64,000 bases of DNA from Pseudomonas sp. Irchel s3f7 (GTDB lineage: Bacteria > Pseudomonadota > Gammaproteobacteria > Pseudomonadales > Pseudomonadaceae), in assembly GCF_900187615.1 (NCBI RefSeq), contig NZ_FYDO01000004.1, forward strand, positions 1-64,000. Direction: 5' to 3'. Below are positions 26,611-36,631 of the stretch, piece by piece. Position 1 is the stretch's first letter. Each line of letters opens with the position of its first letter. The notes beneath the pieces were generated by a model, which saw only the letters and a list, made by a program, of their open reading frames with translations, was not told the DNA's origin and did no database searches. A program made the translations under genes and the position numbers.

Positions 26611-27097
26611 ACCAGGGGGCGGGACTGGCAACCCGTTGCTGTCATGCGGTCAGTGTTCACAAGCACACCGACTCACCAGAACTGCGTGCTCAACTGAAGA
26701 CGATGTTTCACGACGCAACCCCACCCGTTGAAACACCGCGTCCTGCTTAGTACCCAGGAGCTACAGAGGAATGATTGAGCTCCGCAGACCTGAGGGTATT
26801 TTTTTATAGCTGGCACAATTTGAATGACGAAGGAGCCCCCCAAGGAGCTGCCGATGGCTGTTCCTTGGGGGGGCTTTCGGCGACCTCATCGCTCTGGAAT
26901 CCCGTATTGCGCGGCAATCCGCCTCGCCCCTCATAACCGCGCTCCAGCTCGAACATGCTCATCACTTACACGTTGCAGTCCGATAGAGGCCCAGCATCCG
27001 ATCCCGTCCGATTTCCAGGTGTGCGGGCATTGAACCTTCATTGGAAAAAATGAACGAAGCGAACGCATTGTCAGGGGTAATCAACGGAGTGTTCCAC
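26611..27097. other. Intergenic stretch without a recognised gene
   Basis: A 487-base region between the convergent agmatinase and YdeI-like genes. Apart from the strong hairpin at 26834 it holds only short frames that I cannot relate to any family. Confidence 0.5.
26834..26875. terminator. Strong C-rich/G-rich hairpin
   Basis: Arms AGCCCCCCAAGGA and TCCTTGGGGGGGCT (one bulged G) flank a 15-base loop, about 220 bases after the agmatinase stop. There is no real T-run, only CTTTC. It may stop transcription from either side or mark a transcript end. Confidence 0.5.
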
Positions 27098-27652
27098 TTA
27101 AGAGTTTTCTGCCTCAGGTGCACGGAAGGCCTTACTGTAGTAGCCGGACGAGTCGAAACAGCAAACCTGCTTCTTGCCGGATGCAAGCATATCGCAGGCA
27201 TCACCGATTCGTTTTGCGCGCGTCTTAAGTTGCTTGGCTGAAGTAATCCAGTGTATCCAGTCTACTCGTGCGATGGTCGTCGTATTCTTCCAGACTTCAA
27301 GAGCCTCAGGCGTGGCTGCCAGTGCCTCCTGAAAGTCTTCCGGGATGTCAGGCTCGGGTTCCTTCTTCACAGGGGTTAGCTCTAGTGCAACGGTATCCCC
27401 AATGGCCACGCCTGCGGCTTCGAGCAACGCTTTACTGACCTGCAACCAATGGCTCAGCTGACCATCGGGCTCAAGGGTTGCCTGGAAATGGTGCCCATTG
27501 ATTGCGCCTTCAACGGTCGTCCTTCCTCGCCTCGGAAGCTGTTCACTCGCGGCTCTTGGCAGTACTACGAATGCCCACGACGTATCATTACCAGGCTTTG
27601 CCGGACGAAGTAGCTTTGCTTCGAATCGAGATTTCACATCGTTTGTTGTCAT
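27098..27652 (-). CDS. DUF1905 / YdeI (OmpD-associated) family protein
   Basis: This protein of about 184 residues has an N-terminal DUF1905-like beta domain (FEAKLLRPAKPGNDTSWAFV to TVEGAINGHHFQATL) and a C-terminal YdeI/OmdA-like segment. The latter shows DIPEDFQEALAATPEALEVW, then WIHWITSAKQLKTRAKRI. YdeI relatives have been linked to resistance to antimicrobial peptides, but the molecular role is not known. The ATG at 27652 is preferred over 27688 because it starts the conserved fold. It seems to be a single-gene transcript. Confidence 0.8.
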   Translation of the reverse strand: MTTNDVKSRFEAKLLRPAKPGNDTSWAFVVLPRAASEQLPRRGRTTVEGAINGHHFQATLEPDGQLSHWLQVSKALLEAAGVAIGDTVALELTPVKKEPEPDIPEDFQEALAATPEALEVWKNTTTIARVDWIHWITSAKQLKTRAKRIGDACDMLASGKKQVCCFDSSGYYSKAFRAPEAENS

Positions 27653-28213
27653 TGCAACGCCTCCCACATTTGGCGAAATCATGATCATCTGGCTCTATAC
27701 GTCGCGGTTCAGCTTTTTCACTCGGTTGATCATGCACAGCGTAATGAATCGCCCTCGCTGCAACCACTAATCCCCTTGGTAATATCGAAGAGCAGCATTC
27801 GTTCTATTAAGCTCGCTACAGCTGGCTAATCTACTGAAGTTGTGGGGGAAGAACCTCCAGAAAGGTGCAACCACATGGACACAAAGCGCTGTTGGCCTTT
27901 CTGAACAAGCTTTGATGAAGCAGTTGAATGTCTATCCCAAGTGGAAGGGTTGTCAGTTACTTGATCTGTTACGCTCATTTTTCACTTTCTTTTCCGCTGA
28001 TCAATGACAATGCCCACCTCGATGACCAACCAGACACCTGACCCTCAATCCGTCTGCAGCCCCATTACCAGCAGCGCTATCTTCATCGTTGCAACACGTC
28101 TACGGCTTTGGTTCCAGTGCCTGGGACTCGCTCTTCGGTAAGGCGCCCCCCCGCTACAGGCTGCACACCTGCTTTAATACTCACCTCTCATTCATCCTGC
28201 AGTAGGTGCCATC
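27653..28213. other. Intergenic stretch without a recognised gene
   Basis: A 561-base gap between divergent genes, relatively AT-rich for this genome. No frame in it shows a recognisable family, and no repeat or RNA was found by eye. It contains the promoters of both flanking genes. Confidence 0.5.
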
Positions 28214-29110
28214 ATGGACATCAAGCAACTCAAATTCCTGATCGCCCTGGAGCAGACTCGACACTTCGGCCAGGCAGCTGCGCGCTGCCACATTACTCAG
28301 CCGACGCTGTCCATGCGCTTGCGCAATCTTGAGGATGAACTGGGTCTGGAACTGGTTACCCGAGGCCAGCGTTTTGAAGGATTCACCCAAGCGGGTGAAC
28401 GCGTACTGGCCTGGGCCAGAACCTTGCTGGCCGCCCATGACGGGTTGTTCGCCGAAGCCGCTGCGTGTCGCGGTCAGTTAGTCGGTAATTTGCGCCTGGG
28501 CCTGGTGCCACTCAGCGGCTTCAATCCAATCGGCTACATTCAGGCGCTTGCCAAAACCTTTCCGGAGCTCAAATACAGCCTGTCTTCCATGAGTTCAGAC
28601 CAGATCATCGAAGCCCTGGGCACCAACCAACTGGACTTGGGTGTCTGCTATCTCGACCATGTGAACCCCAATTACCTGGAGTTTTTCGAACTGGGTGAAA
28701 CCCGCGTCGGTTTACTGTACGACACGCGCCACTTCCATTTCGAAGGCACTGAAATGAGCTGGGAAGATGCCGCCGAACTGCCCTTGGGGATGATCAGTAA
28801 TGGCATGCACTATCGAAAATCCATCGACCTGAGCTTCCGCAGCCGCGGGCTCGATCCGCAGCCGATTCTCGAAAGCGATTCGACGTATCAGTTGTATCAG
28901 GCAATCCACGAAGGTTTTTGCTGCTCGATCATGCCGCTGGACAGTGTCCTGGAAAATCCGATCGAGAATCTGGCCTTTATCAACCTGCCGGATGCCAGCG
29001 TGCTCGCCCCCCTGGGCCTGGTCATGCGCAAAACCGAACCGCGCTCGGCCATCGCCGAAAAATGTTTTGCTGAAGCCCGAAAACTGTTTTGCGCACAGTC
29101 TGGGAGCTGA
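28214..29110 (+). CDS. LysR-family regulator
   Basis: This 298-residue protein has a typical LysR helix-turn-helix (DIKQLKFLIALEQTRHFGQA, CHITQPTLSMRLRNLEDELG) and an effector domain with LRLGLVPLSGFNP and TNQLDLGVCYLD. It resembles regulators found beside formate dehydrogenase genes in Pseudomonas, but no such genes are adjacent, so its targets are unknown. An intrinsic terminator follows the stop within 20 bases. Confidence 0.85.
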   Translation: MDIKQLKFLIALEQTRHFGQAAARCHITQPTLSMRLRNLEDELGLELVTRGQRFEGFTQAGERVLAWARTLLAAHDGLFAEAAACRGQLVGNLRLGLVPLSGFNPIGYIQALAKTFPELKYSLSSMSSDQIIEALGTNQLDLGVCYLDHVNPNYLEFFELGETRVGLLYDTRHFHFEGTEMSWEDAAELPLGMISNGMHYRKSIDLSFRSRGLDPQPILESDSTYQLYQAIHEGFCCSIMPLDSVLENPIENLAFINLPDASVLAPLGLVMRKTEPRSAIAEKCFAEARKLFCAQSGS

Positions 29111-29123
29111 TGCCGACTTCCCT

Positions 29124-29146
29124 AAAGCCCGCCTCGCGGGCTTTTT
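29124..29146 (+). terminator. Rho-independent terminator after the LysR gene
   Basis: Arms AAAGCCCGC and GCGGGCTTT enclose CTC, followed by TTATT. It ends the LysR transcript and, as an A-rich left arm allows, may serve the convergent gene too. Confidence 0.85.
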
Positions 29147-29167
29147 ATTCCCTGCCCTCTGAACGTC

Positions 29168-29632
29168 TTACCGCCATTGGCGTTTTTTCTTTTTGGCGCT
29201 CTTGCGTTTTACGCCAGCAGGCTCCGCGCTTGGCGCTGGCTCCTTGAGGGCAACCGTGGTCGATGGCTGCCGGAGTCGATCCAGATCCCTGGTCCCCTTG
29301 CGCGCCACTTTGGCAACCAGCCAATAGAAGACGATGAGCAAGGGCACTGGCATGACCGCCATCAGCAGTGCGTGTTTGACGTCCGATAGACCGCTGGAGT
29401 CCACGTCCTCCAGCAACGAGACCAGTAGAATCATGGTCACCAACCACGAAAACAGGTTGCACATGCAGAGGGTCATCAACCGATAAAAAATCCGCCAGGG
29501 CCTGGAGGGATGATCGATGTTCTCGGAAGATGGCGGGATGACTTGTTGAGGTATCACGACACAGCAGCCAATGATACCGGCGGCAAACTGAAAGGCTAAA
29601 ACGTAAGGTGTCAGTGTCATGAGGAGGGGCAA
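29168..29632 (-). CDS. Small hypothetical membrane protein
   Basis: About 150 residues with three predicted membrane helices (YVLAFQFAAGIIGCCVVI, RLMTLCMCNLFSWLVTMILL, ALLMAVMPVPLLIVFYWLVA). A basic C-terminal tail is rich in Lys and Arg (KRKSAKKKKRQWR). I do not recognise a family. The start is unsure: the TTG at 29632 and ATG at 29620 both lack a clear ribosome site. An overlapping frame at 29145-29669 is less protein-like. Confidence 0.55.
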   Translation of the reverse strand: MPLLMTLTPYVLAFQFAAGIIGCCVVIPQQVIPPSSENIDHPSRPWRIFYRLMTLCMCNLFSWLVTMILLVSLLEDVDSSGLSDVKHALLMAVMPVPLLIVFYWLVAKVARKGTRDLDRLRQPSTTVALKEPAPSAEPAGVKRKSAKKKKRQWR

Positions 29633-29734
29633 TCAAGTGCAGTGGCGAGGAGCACGCTGAGGAGTACACATGCGCTCTGGGCTTGAATCAGGGTCATATT
29701 GGCTATGACCCTGAAGCTCTGTTTCTGGAATTGT

Positions 29735-30160
29735 TTACCAGCGCATGCCTTTAAACGGATTCCATCCCTGTTCGCCTTTTCGTTCCTTGAGGTAGTAAGC
29801 GTAGTTGGTCGAAAGGGCGTAAAGCAGATTGAAGCAGAAGCCCACGGCAAAGTTGATTTGCTTGGCAAAGCTGACGTCGACGAGAGCGAAGACAACGTCC
29901 AGCGCGAGGGAAATGGCAATGAGGATCGCAAGCAGCGTCAGGTTTTTCTTCCACAGTCCCAGCACAAACAGGTAAATCGGCCCAAAGAAGAACGCAATGA
30001 TGTTGGCGTTGATCTTTATCTTCTGTTTGAAGGGAAGTTGCTGCATTGCCGATTTGTAATCCGGTGCATTGGGCGCACCGTGAGCATCAAAAAACGCGAA
30101 ACGCTCCTGCCATTTTGCGTTGTACTTGCTGCTGTCTTGCACTTGATCTGTCGTGTTCAT
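29735..30160 (-). CDS. DUF2628 inner-membrane protein
   Basis: This 141-residue protein has a soluble N-terminus (KYNAKWQERFAFFDAHGAP) and three membrane helices starting with ANIIAFFFGPIYLFVLGLWK. This is the DUF2628 pattern, in which the FFFGPIY segment is characteristic. Its function is unknown. No operon partner is evident. Confidence 0.8.
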   Translation of the reverse strand: MNTTDQVQDSSKYNAKWQERFAFFDAHGAPNAPDYKSAMQQLPFKQKIKINANIIAFFFGPIYLFVLGLWKKNLTLLAILIAISLALDVVFALVDVSFAKQINFAVGFCFNLLYALSTNYAYYLKERKGEQGWNPFKGMRW

Positions 30161-30334
30161 TCAATAAGTCCTTTAATCCCTGAATGGTGTGTCTTCCAGA
30201 TGTCCTTGGTGCTGCGTTGTATCTGGCCTGTTTCATATAGCCATTGCCAGTGTCATGAATGACCGGCAGATATGTCAAGTAGCCACCAAGCCACCGTATG
30301 AGCGCTCCTCCCGAAGTAAGTTCCCACGCCAAAC

Positions 30335-30664
30335 CTATTTTTTACACACCCTGTTCGGCGCTGGCGCTACTACGATACCGGACTTGTCCGCTTGCCCGCC
30401 GGGAACCAGGCCGTGCTGGTCAATGACCGGCAGGATGGTTCGGGAAATCAGATTCCACTCGTCGTTGATACTGAAAGGCAGCACCGGCCGGATATTGATG
30501 ACGCTTTGATAACCCTCCCCGCGGGGGCCGAGTTTCTGGTTCCAGTTGTATTGAATAGGCACGCTGTAGAGTGCGGCCACCGGGTTGAGCGATTGCTTGG
30601 CCAATTCTGCCTGGCTATCGGCTGACAGGCCGATATCGGGATAAATGAATGCAAAAGCCACCAC
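30335..30664 (-). pseudogene. Fragment of an outer-membrane-like protein
   Basis: The 109-residue frame matches the N-terminal part of the exported family often mis-named neuromedin U: AELAKQSLNPVAALYSVPIQ, VINIRPVLPFSINDEWNLIS. After LVPGGQADKSG it turns into unrelated residues and stops. Family members are more than twice this length. The signal peptide is also degraded. It is most likely a decayed gene. Confidence 0.55.
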
Positions 30665-30917
30665 CGGTGTGTAGCGATTTTTTTATTCATCAGCAACGCT
30701 TCCCGACTTGGAGAACATGGACTACCACTTGATAGGTGTGGCTGATCCAGGCCGGTTCAGCTTAGTTCAGGTTTTCTCGACTATAACTAAACGAATTGAG
30801 AAGGACAGCGCCGCGCCAGCGGGCTGAATGCCGATCTCTGGGTATTCATTCGCAGTTGCGCCTGATTGAACGGCCAACAGACGTTGGCTCAATACACTTC
30901 CAGCAGAGGATGCTGAC

Positions 30918-31346
30918 ATGCCCCCGTCTTCATCGCTTCGACTCTCAAGATGGCAGCGACCGTTGCTCGTCGCGGCCCTCGTTGCCAGTGTGCTGGCGTT
31001 AGGTGCCTGCGCATCGGTAGATGCACAGACCACAGCTTATGTCGGCGTCGAACACCCTGAGCCGACCCTGCCCAATGAAGTCCAGGTGCTACGCACTGAA
31101 CCGACAAGACCCCATGTGCGGTTGGGCGAAATCCTGGTCGATGCCTCGGTCGACCCGGCACCGCCGATCACCGAGGTCGAACAAAAACTGCGTGAAGAAG
31201 GCGCCAAGCTTGGCGCGGACGCCGTGGTTGTCGTTTACGACCGCATTCAACCCGTCGCGGCCTATGTCACTGGGCCGTTGTGGAGCCGGGACATCGAAAC
31301 GATTCAAGGACGCAAGCTGAAAGGCATTGCAATCAAGTACCAATAA
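30918..31346 (+). CDS. Small lipoprotein
   Basis: This 142-residue protein has a long signal and lipobox LGAC at about residue 30. The mature domain begins ASVDAQTTAYVGVEHPEP and contains GAKLGADAVVVVYDRI, a pattern of small envelope proteins with a YjfR/YbjQ-like alpha-beta domain. Function is unknown. It stands alone on its strand, and a single REP follows it. Confidence 0.7.
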   Translation: MPPSSSLRLSRWQRPLLVAALVASVLALGACASVDAQTTAYVGVEHPEPTLPNEVQVLRTEPTRPHVRLGEILVDASVDPAPPITEVEQKLREEGAKLGADAVVVVYDRIQPVAAYVTGPLWSRDIETIQGRKLKGIAIKYQ

Positions 31347-31395
31347 CGAGGTGAACCGCAAGGCAGTTAAGCTGTACCTGCCTTCTGCAAAAATC

Positions 31396-31425
31396 TTGTA
31401 GGAGCGAGCAAACTCGCACCTACAA
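31396..31425. repeat. Single imperfect REP element
   Basis: TTGTAGGAGCGAGCAAACTC and its inverted half form one REP palindrome between the lipoprotein and receptor genes. Confidence 0.65.
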
Positions 31426-31526
31426 GACCTCCCCCGGCAAATAAAGCAAAATTGCCATGTGTTCCCCTCGTTCTTTCATACGTCGCAGTGTTCACTGCCC
31501 GTTTTTGTCTGTCTGGAGTTTTCTCG

Positions 31527-33653
31527 ATGTCCTCGCCCAATTCCCTGCCCGCAGCGCTGCTGGGGCTGGCCCTTGTCTGTCCGGCCATGACCCAAGCCCA
31601 AGGCCTGGAACTGGGGCAAGTGCTGATCGGCGCCGAGGATCAGAGCGACGAAGACCAGACGATCGAAGACGCCAAGGCCCGGCTGGCCGAAGTGCCCGGC
31701 GGCACCAACGTGGTCGACATGCGCCGTCCGCTGCAAGGTCGCGTCGCCAGCAATCAGGATGTATTGGCCTATCAGCCCGGGATATACGCCCAGTCTGCCG
31801 GCAACGAAGGCACCAAGATTTCGATCCGCGGATCGGGGATCAACCGTGCACCGGGCGCCCATGCTTCGGGGTTGTACGCCATGCTCGACGGTCTGCCGTT
31901 GACCGGTCCTGGCGGTACGCCCTATGAATTGCTGGAGCCGCTGTGGCTCGATCATGTGGAAGTGTTGCGCGGCGCCAACGGTTTCGACAGGGGTGCATTG
32001 GCCTTGGGCGGGGCCATCGACTACATCAGCCATACCGGCTACGACGCGCCGAAATTGCAGGTGCGCTACGCGACAGGCAGCCACGGTTATCAGCAGCGCC
32101 AGGTCAGTTCCGGGCAAGTGTTGGGAGCGTTCGACTACTACGTCGCCCTGACCGATGCGAACGCCGATGGTTATCAGGACCACACGGCCAGCGAGAGCCA
32201 GGGCGTCATCGCCAACTTCGGTTATCGCTTCAACCCGAACCTGGAAACGCGCTTCTACCTGCGCCATCGTTCGACCGACAATGACCTCGCCGGCCGCGTG
32301 ACCAAACACTCCATCGAGCACGACCCACGGGCAGCCAACCCCGCCTACGTGAAGCGGGACGACAGCCGTGACCAGCCCGGCAGCACGTTTATCGGTAACA
32401 AGACCACGTTCTACATCGATGACGATTCAAGCATCCAGACCGGCCTTGTCTACCACGACTACCCCATGGACTTGCGTGAGGGGCCCAACCGCCTGAAGGT
32501 CGCGTACACCGATGTCAGCGGCACGTTCGATTACAAACGCCGCGACACGCTTTGGGGCCTGGCGAGCAACAGCACGATAGGCCTGCGCGTCACCAAGCAT
32601 TTGCCCAATGCCGGTGCCAGCGAGTTCGTGCGCATCCCCACCGGCAACACCGCCGGTTATGCCCCGGGCACGCTCATGCGCAACTTCACCTATCAAGGTT
32701 CGGACACGGTCCTGCATGTGGGCAATGATCTGGAAATCGCCGATGACCTGTGGCTGACCACCGGCCTCGCCGCGATCTACACCCGTCGTGAAAGTGATGT
32801 CACCTACCCGCAAGAAGGCGGCAAGACCAGCCTCAACGATTGGGACTACGCCCCGCGCGTGGGCCTGCGTTATCAAGTGACGCCGGACCTGCAACTGTTC
32901 GGCAACCTGAGCCGCTCGGTCGAGGCGCCACACCCGTGGTCGCTGATCTACAGTTCCAACATTCGTTTCCCGGTCGGCAGCGGCCCGGCCACCGGCACTC
33001 AGCGCGACCCGATCGAGCTGCAAAACCAGACCGCGACCACCCTGGAACTCGGCGGTCGTGGCGACAGTGCGATGGGCCAGTGGAGCCTGTCCTGGTACTA
33101 CGCTCAAGTACACCACGAATTGCTGTCGGTGCTGCCAGATGCCAACGCCACCACGCCTTACGAACTCAACGCCAGCCCCACGGTGCATCAGGGCGTGGAA
33201 GCCAGCCTGCAAAGCAACCTGTGGTCCGGCGACGATGGCGGCCAACTGAACTTGCGCCAGAGCTACACCTTCAGCGACTTCCACTACAGCGACGACGATC
33301 ACTTCGGCGACAACCGCCTGCCGGGCCTGCCGATGCACTACTACCAGGGCGAACTGCGCTACGACTGGACGCAGGGTTTCTTCACCGCGCTCAACACACA
33401 GTGGGTGTCCAAGGTCGCGGTCGATTACGCCAACAGCTACTACGCCGATCCTTACGCGATCTTCGGCGCGACCCTGGGCTACAACGCCCCCAAGGACGAC
33501 TGGCAGACCTGGCTGGACATCCGCAACCTGACCGACAAGCACTACGCCGCCACCGTCACGCCGGGTTACGACGACAAAGGGTTGGACGCGGCGCGGTCGA
33601 CGCCTGGCGAGGGAATGGCGATGTACGTCGGGGTGTCGTGGAGCCTGCGCTGA
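31527..33653 (+). CDS. TonB-dependent outer-membrane receptor
   Basis: This receptor of about 708 residues has a signal peptide ending near MTQAQ. A TonB box-like stretch follows, then a plug with GTKISIRGSGINR and LDHVEVLRGANGFDRGALAL, and a 22-strand barrel that ends in VSWSLR. It imports a siderophore or other scarce ligand through the outer membrane. No Fur box, sigma factor or siderophore gene is adjacent, so the ligand is unknown. The ATG at 31527, with GGAG upstream, begins the signal peptide; the frame opens earlier at 31452. Confidence 0.9.
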   Translation: MSSPNSLPAALLGLALVCPAMTQAQGLELGQVLIGAEDQSDEDQTIEDAKARLAEVPGGTNVVDMRRPLQGRVASNQDVLAYQPGIYAQSAGNEGTKISIRGSGINRAPGAHASGLYAMLDGLPLTGPGGTPYELLEPLWLDHVEVLRGANGFDRGALALGGAIDYISHTGYDAPKLQVRYATGSHGYQQRQVSSGQVLGAFDYYVALTDANADGYQDHTASESQGVIANFGYRFNPNLETRFYLRHRSTDNDLAGRVTKHSIEHDPRAANPAYVKRDDSRDQPGSTFIGNKTTFYIDDDSSIQTGLVYHDYPMDLREGPNRLKVAYTDVSGTFDYKRRDTLWGLASNSTIGLRVTKHLPNAGASEFVRIPTGNTAGYAPGTLMRNFTYQGSDTVLHVGNDLEIADDLWLTTGLAAIYTRRESDVTYPQEGGKTSLNDWDYAPRVGLRYQVTPDLQLFGNLSRSVEAPHPWSLIYSSNIRFPVGSGPATGTQRDPIELQNQTATTLELGGRGDSAMGQWSLSWYYAQVHHELLSVLPDANATTPYELNASPTVHQGVEASLQSNLWSGDDGGQLNLRQSYTFSDFHYSDDDHFGDNRLPGLPMHYYQGELRYDWTQGFFTALNTQWVSKVAVDYANSYYADPYAIFGATLGYNAPKDDWQTWLDIRNLTDKHYAATVTPGYDDKGLDAARSTPGEGMAMYVGVSWSLR

Positions 33654-33855
33654 GGCCTCGCTGCACAGCTGAAATGTCGCTGAACAAACGGGGAAAAACA
33701 GGTTTCGATCATCGAAACTTGCGAAAAGCGACAGTCAGCTAAGCTTAGGCTCAGCTAATTGCCCACGATGCTCGCGGCGGCAGTGTTTGGATTTTTCTGG
33801 AGAGCGTCTGCAACAGCTATTCAGAGAATTCCAACATTAGCGCAGGACTGCCGTG

Positions 33856-35229
33856 ATGACCGAGCCTCTCCTCAGTTTTGACGAACTCAAGCGTGCTGCT
33901 GCCAACGGCGAAATCGACACCGTGCTGGTGTGCATGGTCGACATGCAAGGTCGACTGGTCGGCAAGCGATTCCAGGTCGAGTTTTTCATCGACAGCGGCC
34001 ATGAAGAAACCCACTGCTGCAACTACCTGCTGGCCGACGACATCGACATGGAACCGGTGCCAGGGTACGCGGCCGCCAGCTGGAGCAAAGGCTACGGCGA
34101 CTTTGTGCTCAAGCCCGACATGCGCACCTTGCGCAAGGTGCCGTGGCTCGAATGCACGGCGCTGGTGCTGTGTGACGTGCTCGATCATCACCATCGGCAA
34201 GACCTCCCCCACAGCCCGCGGGCGATCCTGAAAAAGCAGGTCGAGCGCCTGCGCGAGCGCGGCTACACCGGCATGTTCGCCTCTGAACTGGAGTTCTACC
34301 TGTTCGACGAAAGCTACGAGGCCATCCACAAACGCAATTACCTCAAGCCGAAAACCGCCGGGCACTACATCGAGGACTACAACATCCTGCAGACCACCCG
34401 CGAAGAACCGGTGTTGCGGGCGATCCGTAAACACCTGCAAGCCTCGGGTATTCCCGTCGAGAATTCCAAGGGTGAATGGGGGCCGGGCCAGGAAGAGATC
34501 AACATCCGTTATGCCGATGCCATGACCATGGCCGACCACCACGTGATCATCAAGCACGCCTGCAAGGAGATCGCGCAGCTACAGGGCAAGGCGATCACGT
34601 TCATGGCCAAGTGGCGTTATGACGCGGCCGGTTCCAGCAGCCATATCCACAATTCGCTGTGGGACAAGAACGCGAAAAAGCCGCTGTTTTATGACGCCAA
34701 GGCCGAGTTCGGCATGTCCATACTGATGCGCTCCTGGGTCGCCGGGCAGCTCAAATACGCCAACGACATCACCTGTTTTCTCGCGCCTTACATCAACTCC
34801 TACAAGCGTTTTCAGGCGGGCACGTTCGCCCCGACCCGGGCGGTATGGAGCCGTGACAACCGCACCGCCGGCTTTCGTTTGTGCGCCGAGGGCAGCAAAT
34901 CCATCCGCATCGAATGCCGCATTGGCGGCGCCGACCTCAACCCGTACCTGGCCTTCGCCGCCCTGATTGCGGCAGGGCTGGCCGGCATCGACGAAAAACT
35001 CAGCCTCGAAGCGCCCTTCGAAGGCGATGCCTATGTCGACGAGCATTTGCCGGAAGTCTCCAAGACCCTGCGCGAGGCCAGCGCCGCGCTCAAGGGCTCG
35101 AGCATGTTGCGCGAGGCGTTCGGTGACGAAGTGATTGACCACTACGTGCACACCGCCGAGTGGGAACAGAAAGAGTACGACCGACGGATCACCGACTGGG
35201 AACTGCAGCGCGGCTTCGAGCGCTATTGA
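33856..35229 (+). CDS. Glutamine-synthetase-like gamma-glutamyl-amine ligase (PuuA family)
   Basis: This 457-residue protein has the glutamine synthetase beta-grasp and catalytic domains: FASELEFYLFDE, PVENSKGEWGPGQEEINI, SSSHIHNSL and AGTFAPTRAVWSRDNRTAGF. It lacks the adenylylation loop of housekeeping GlnA and fits ligases that attach glutamate to putrescine, isopropylamine, ethanolamine or similar amines. It heads an operon with aldehyde dehydrogenase, iron alcohol dehydrogenase and permease. The presence of an alcohol dehydrogenase suggests an amino alcohol. GTG 33853 is an alternative start next to the chosen ATG. Confidence 0.87.
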   Translation: MTEPLLSFDELKRAAANGEIDTVLVCMVDMQGRLVGKRFQVEFFIDSGHEETHCCNYLLADDIDMEPVPGYAAASWSKGYGDFVLKPDMRTLRKVPWLECTALVLCDVLDHHHRQDLPHSPRAILKKQVERLRERGYTGMFASELEFYLFDESYEAIHKRNYLKPKTAGHYIEDYNILQTTREEPVLRAIRKHLQASGIPVENSKGEWGPGQEEINIRYADAMTMADHHVIIKHACKEIAQLQGKAITFMAKWRYDAAGSSSHIHNSLWDKNAKKPLFYDAKAEFGMSILMRSWVAGQLKYANDITCFLAPYINSYKRFQAGTFAPTRAVWSRDNRTAGFRLCAEGSKSIRIECRIGGADLNPYLAFAALIAAGLAGIDEKLSLEAPFEGDAYVDEHLPEVSKTLREASAALKGSSMLREAFGDEVIDHYVHTAEWEQKEYDRRITDWELQRGFERY

Positions 35230-35236
35230 GTAGCTC

Positions 35237-36628
35237 ATGACTTCAATCATTCAACTGATCTCACCGGTCGATGGCCGGGTCTATGCCGAACGTCAGTACG
35301 CCGATGCGGCCGCGATCGAACAAGCGCTGGCCGCCGCCGCAAACGCCCAGAGCCAATGGAAACGTCGACCGCTAAGCGAACGCGCGGCGTTTTGCAGCGC
35401 TGCGGTGGACGCGATGTTGGCCATGAAGGATGAAATCGTCCCGGAACTGGCCTGGCAGATGGGTCGCCCGGTGCGCTTCGGCGCTGGCGAACTGCGCGGT
35501 TTCGAGGAGCGTGCACGGCATATGATCGCCATTGCACCTGACGCACTGGCGGCGCACGAACCCACGCCCATCAACGGGTTTCGACGGCTGATCAAACGTG
35601 AGCCACTGGGCACTGTGCTGGTGGTCGCCCCGTGGAATTACCCGTACCTGACGGCGGTCAACACGATCATCCCGGCACTGATGGCCGGCAATGCCGTCAT
35701 CCTCAAGCATGCCTCGCAAACGCTGCTGGTCGGTGAGCGTTTCGCCGAGGCCTTGCGTCGCGCTCATCTACCCGATGGGTTGTTCCACAACTTGCTGCTC
35801 GATCATGCCCAGACAGCCGCGATCATTGGCTCCGGATGTGTGCAGCAAGTGAATTTCACCGGGTCGGTGGATGCGGGCAAGGCCATGGAAAACGCCGCCT
35901 CGGGACACTTCCTCGGCGTGGGTCTGGAGCTTGGCGGTAAAGACCCGGCCTATGTGCGAGCGGACGCCAATCTGGAGCATGCGGTAGAAAACCTGGTGGA
36001 CGGCAGCTTCTTCAACTCAGGACAGAGTTGCTGCGCCGTTGAACGGATCTACGTCGATGAAAAAATCTACCCGCCGTTTATCGAGCGCTTTGCCGAGTTG
36101 ACCCGACAGTACGTGCTGGGCAATCCGCTGGATGAAGCCACCACGCTCGGTCCGTTAGTGACACCGGGGGCGGCGTTCTTCGTCCGTGGGCAGATCGCCG
36201 AAGCGTTGGCCCAGGGCGCCAATGCCCTGATCGATTCGCAAGCCTTTGCCGCCGACGTGCCGGGCAGCGCCTACCTCGCGCCGCAGGTGCTGGTCGACGT
36301 GACCCACCAAATGTCGGTCATGCGCGATGAAAGCTTTGGTCCGGTGGTCGGCATCATGCCGGTGAGCGGCGATGACGAAGCCATCGCCTTGATGAACGAC
36401 AGCGAGTTCGGGCTCAGCGCGTCAATCTGGACCCAGGACCTCGATGCCGCCGAACACCTGGGCAACCTGATCGACACCGGCACCGTCTTCATGAACCGCT
36501 GCGATTACCTGGACCCGACGCTGGCCTGGACCGGGGTGAAAAACAGCGGGCGCGGCGTCACGCTGTCGCGCCTCGGCTACGAGCACCTGACCCGCGCCAA
36601 ATCCTTCCATTTGCGCCACGAGATTTGA
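35237..36628 (+). CDS. NAD(P)-dependent aldehyde dehydrogenase
   Basis: This 463-residue aldehyde dehydrogenase has the general base Glu in GLELGGKDPAYV and the nucleophile in NSGQSCCAVERIY. The cofactor segment is APWNYPYLTAVNTIIPAL. It starts 7 bases after the ligase gene, so it is translated from the same mRNA. It probably oxidises the aldehyde formed from the gamma-glutamylated substrate. Exact specificity cannot be read from sequence. Confidence 0.92.
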   Translation: MTSIIQLISPVDGRVYAERQYADAAAIEQALAAAANAQSQWKRRPLSERAAFCSAAVDAMLAMKDEIVPELAWQMGRPVRFGAGELRGFEERARHMIAIAPDALAAHEPTPINGFRRLIKREPLGTVLVVAPWNYPYLTAVNTIIPALMAGNAVILKHASQTLLVGERFAEALRRAHLPDGLFHNLLLDHAQTAAIIGSGCVQQVNFTGSVDAGKAMENAASGHFLGVGLELGGKDPAYVRADANLEHAVENLVDGSFFNSGQSCCAVERIYVDEKIYPPFIERFAELTRQYVLGNPLDEATTLGPLVTPGAAFFVRGQIAEALAQGANALIDSQAFAADVPGSAYLAPQVLVDVTHQMSVMRDESFGPVVGIMPVSGDDEAIALMNDSEFGLSASIWTQDLDAAEHLGNLIDTGTVFMNRCDYLDPTLAWTGVKNSGRGVTLSRLGYEHLTRAKSFHLRHEI

Positions 36629-36631
36629 GCC

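Noticed and set aside
29145..29669. Alternative 174-residue frame overlapping the small membrane protein
   Set aside because: The frame at 29168-29632 has proper membrane helices and a more natural composition.
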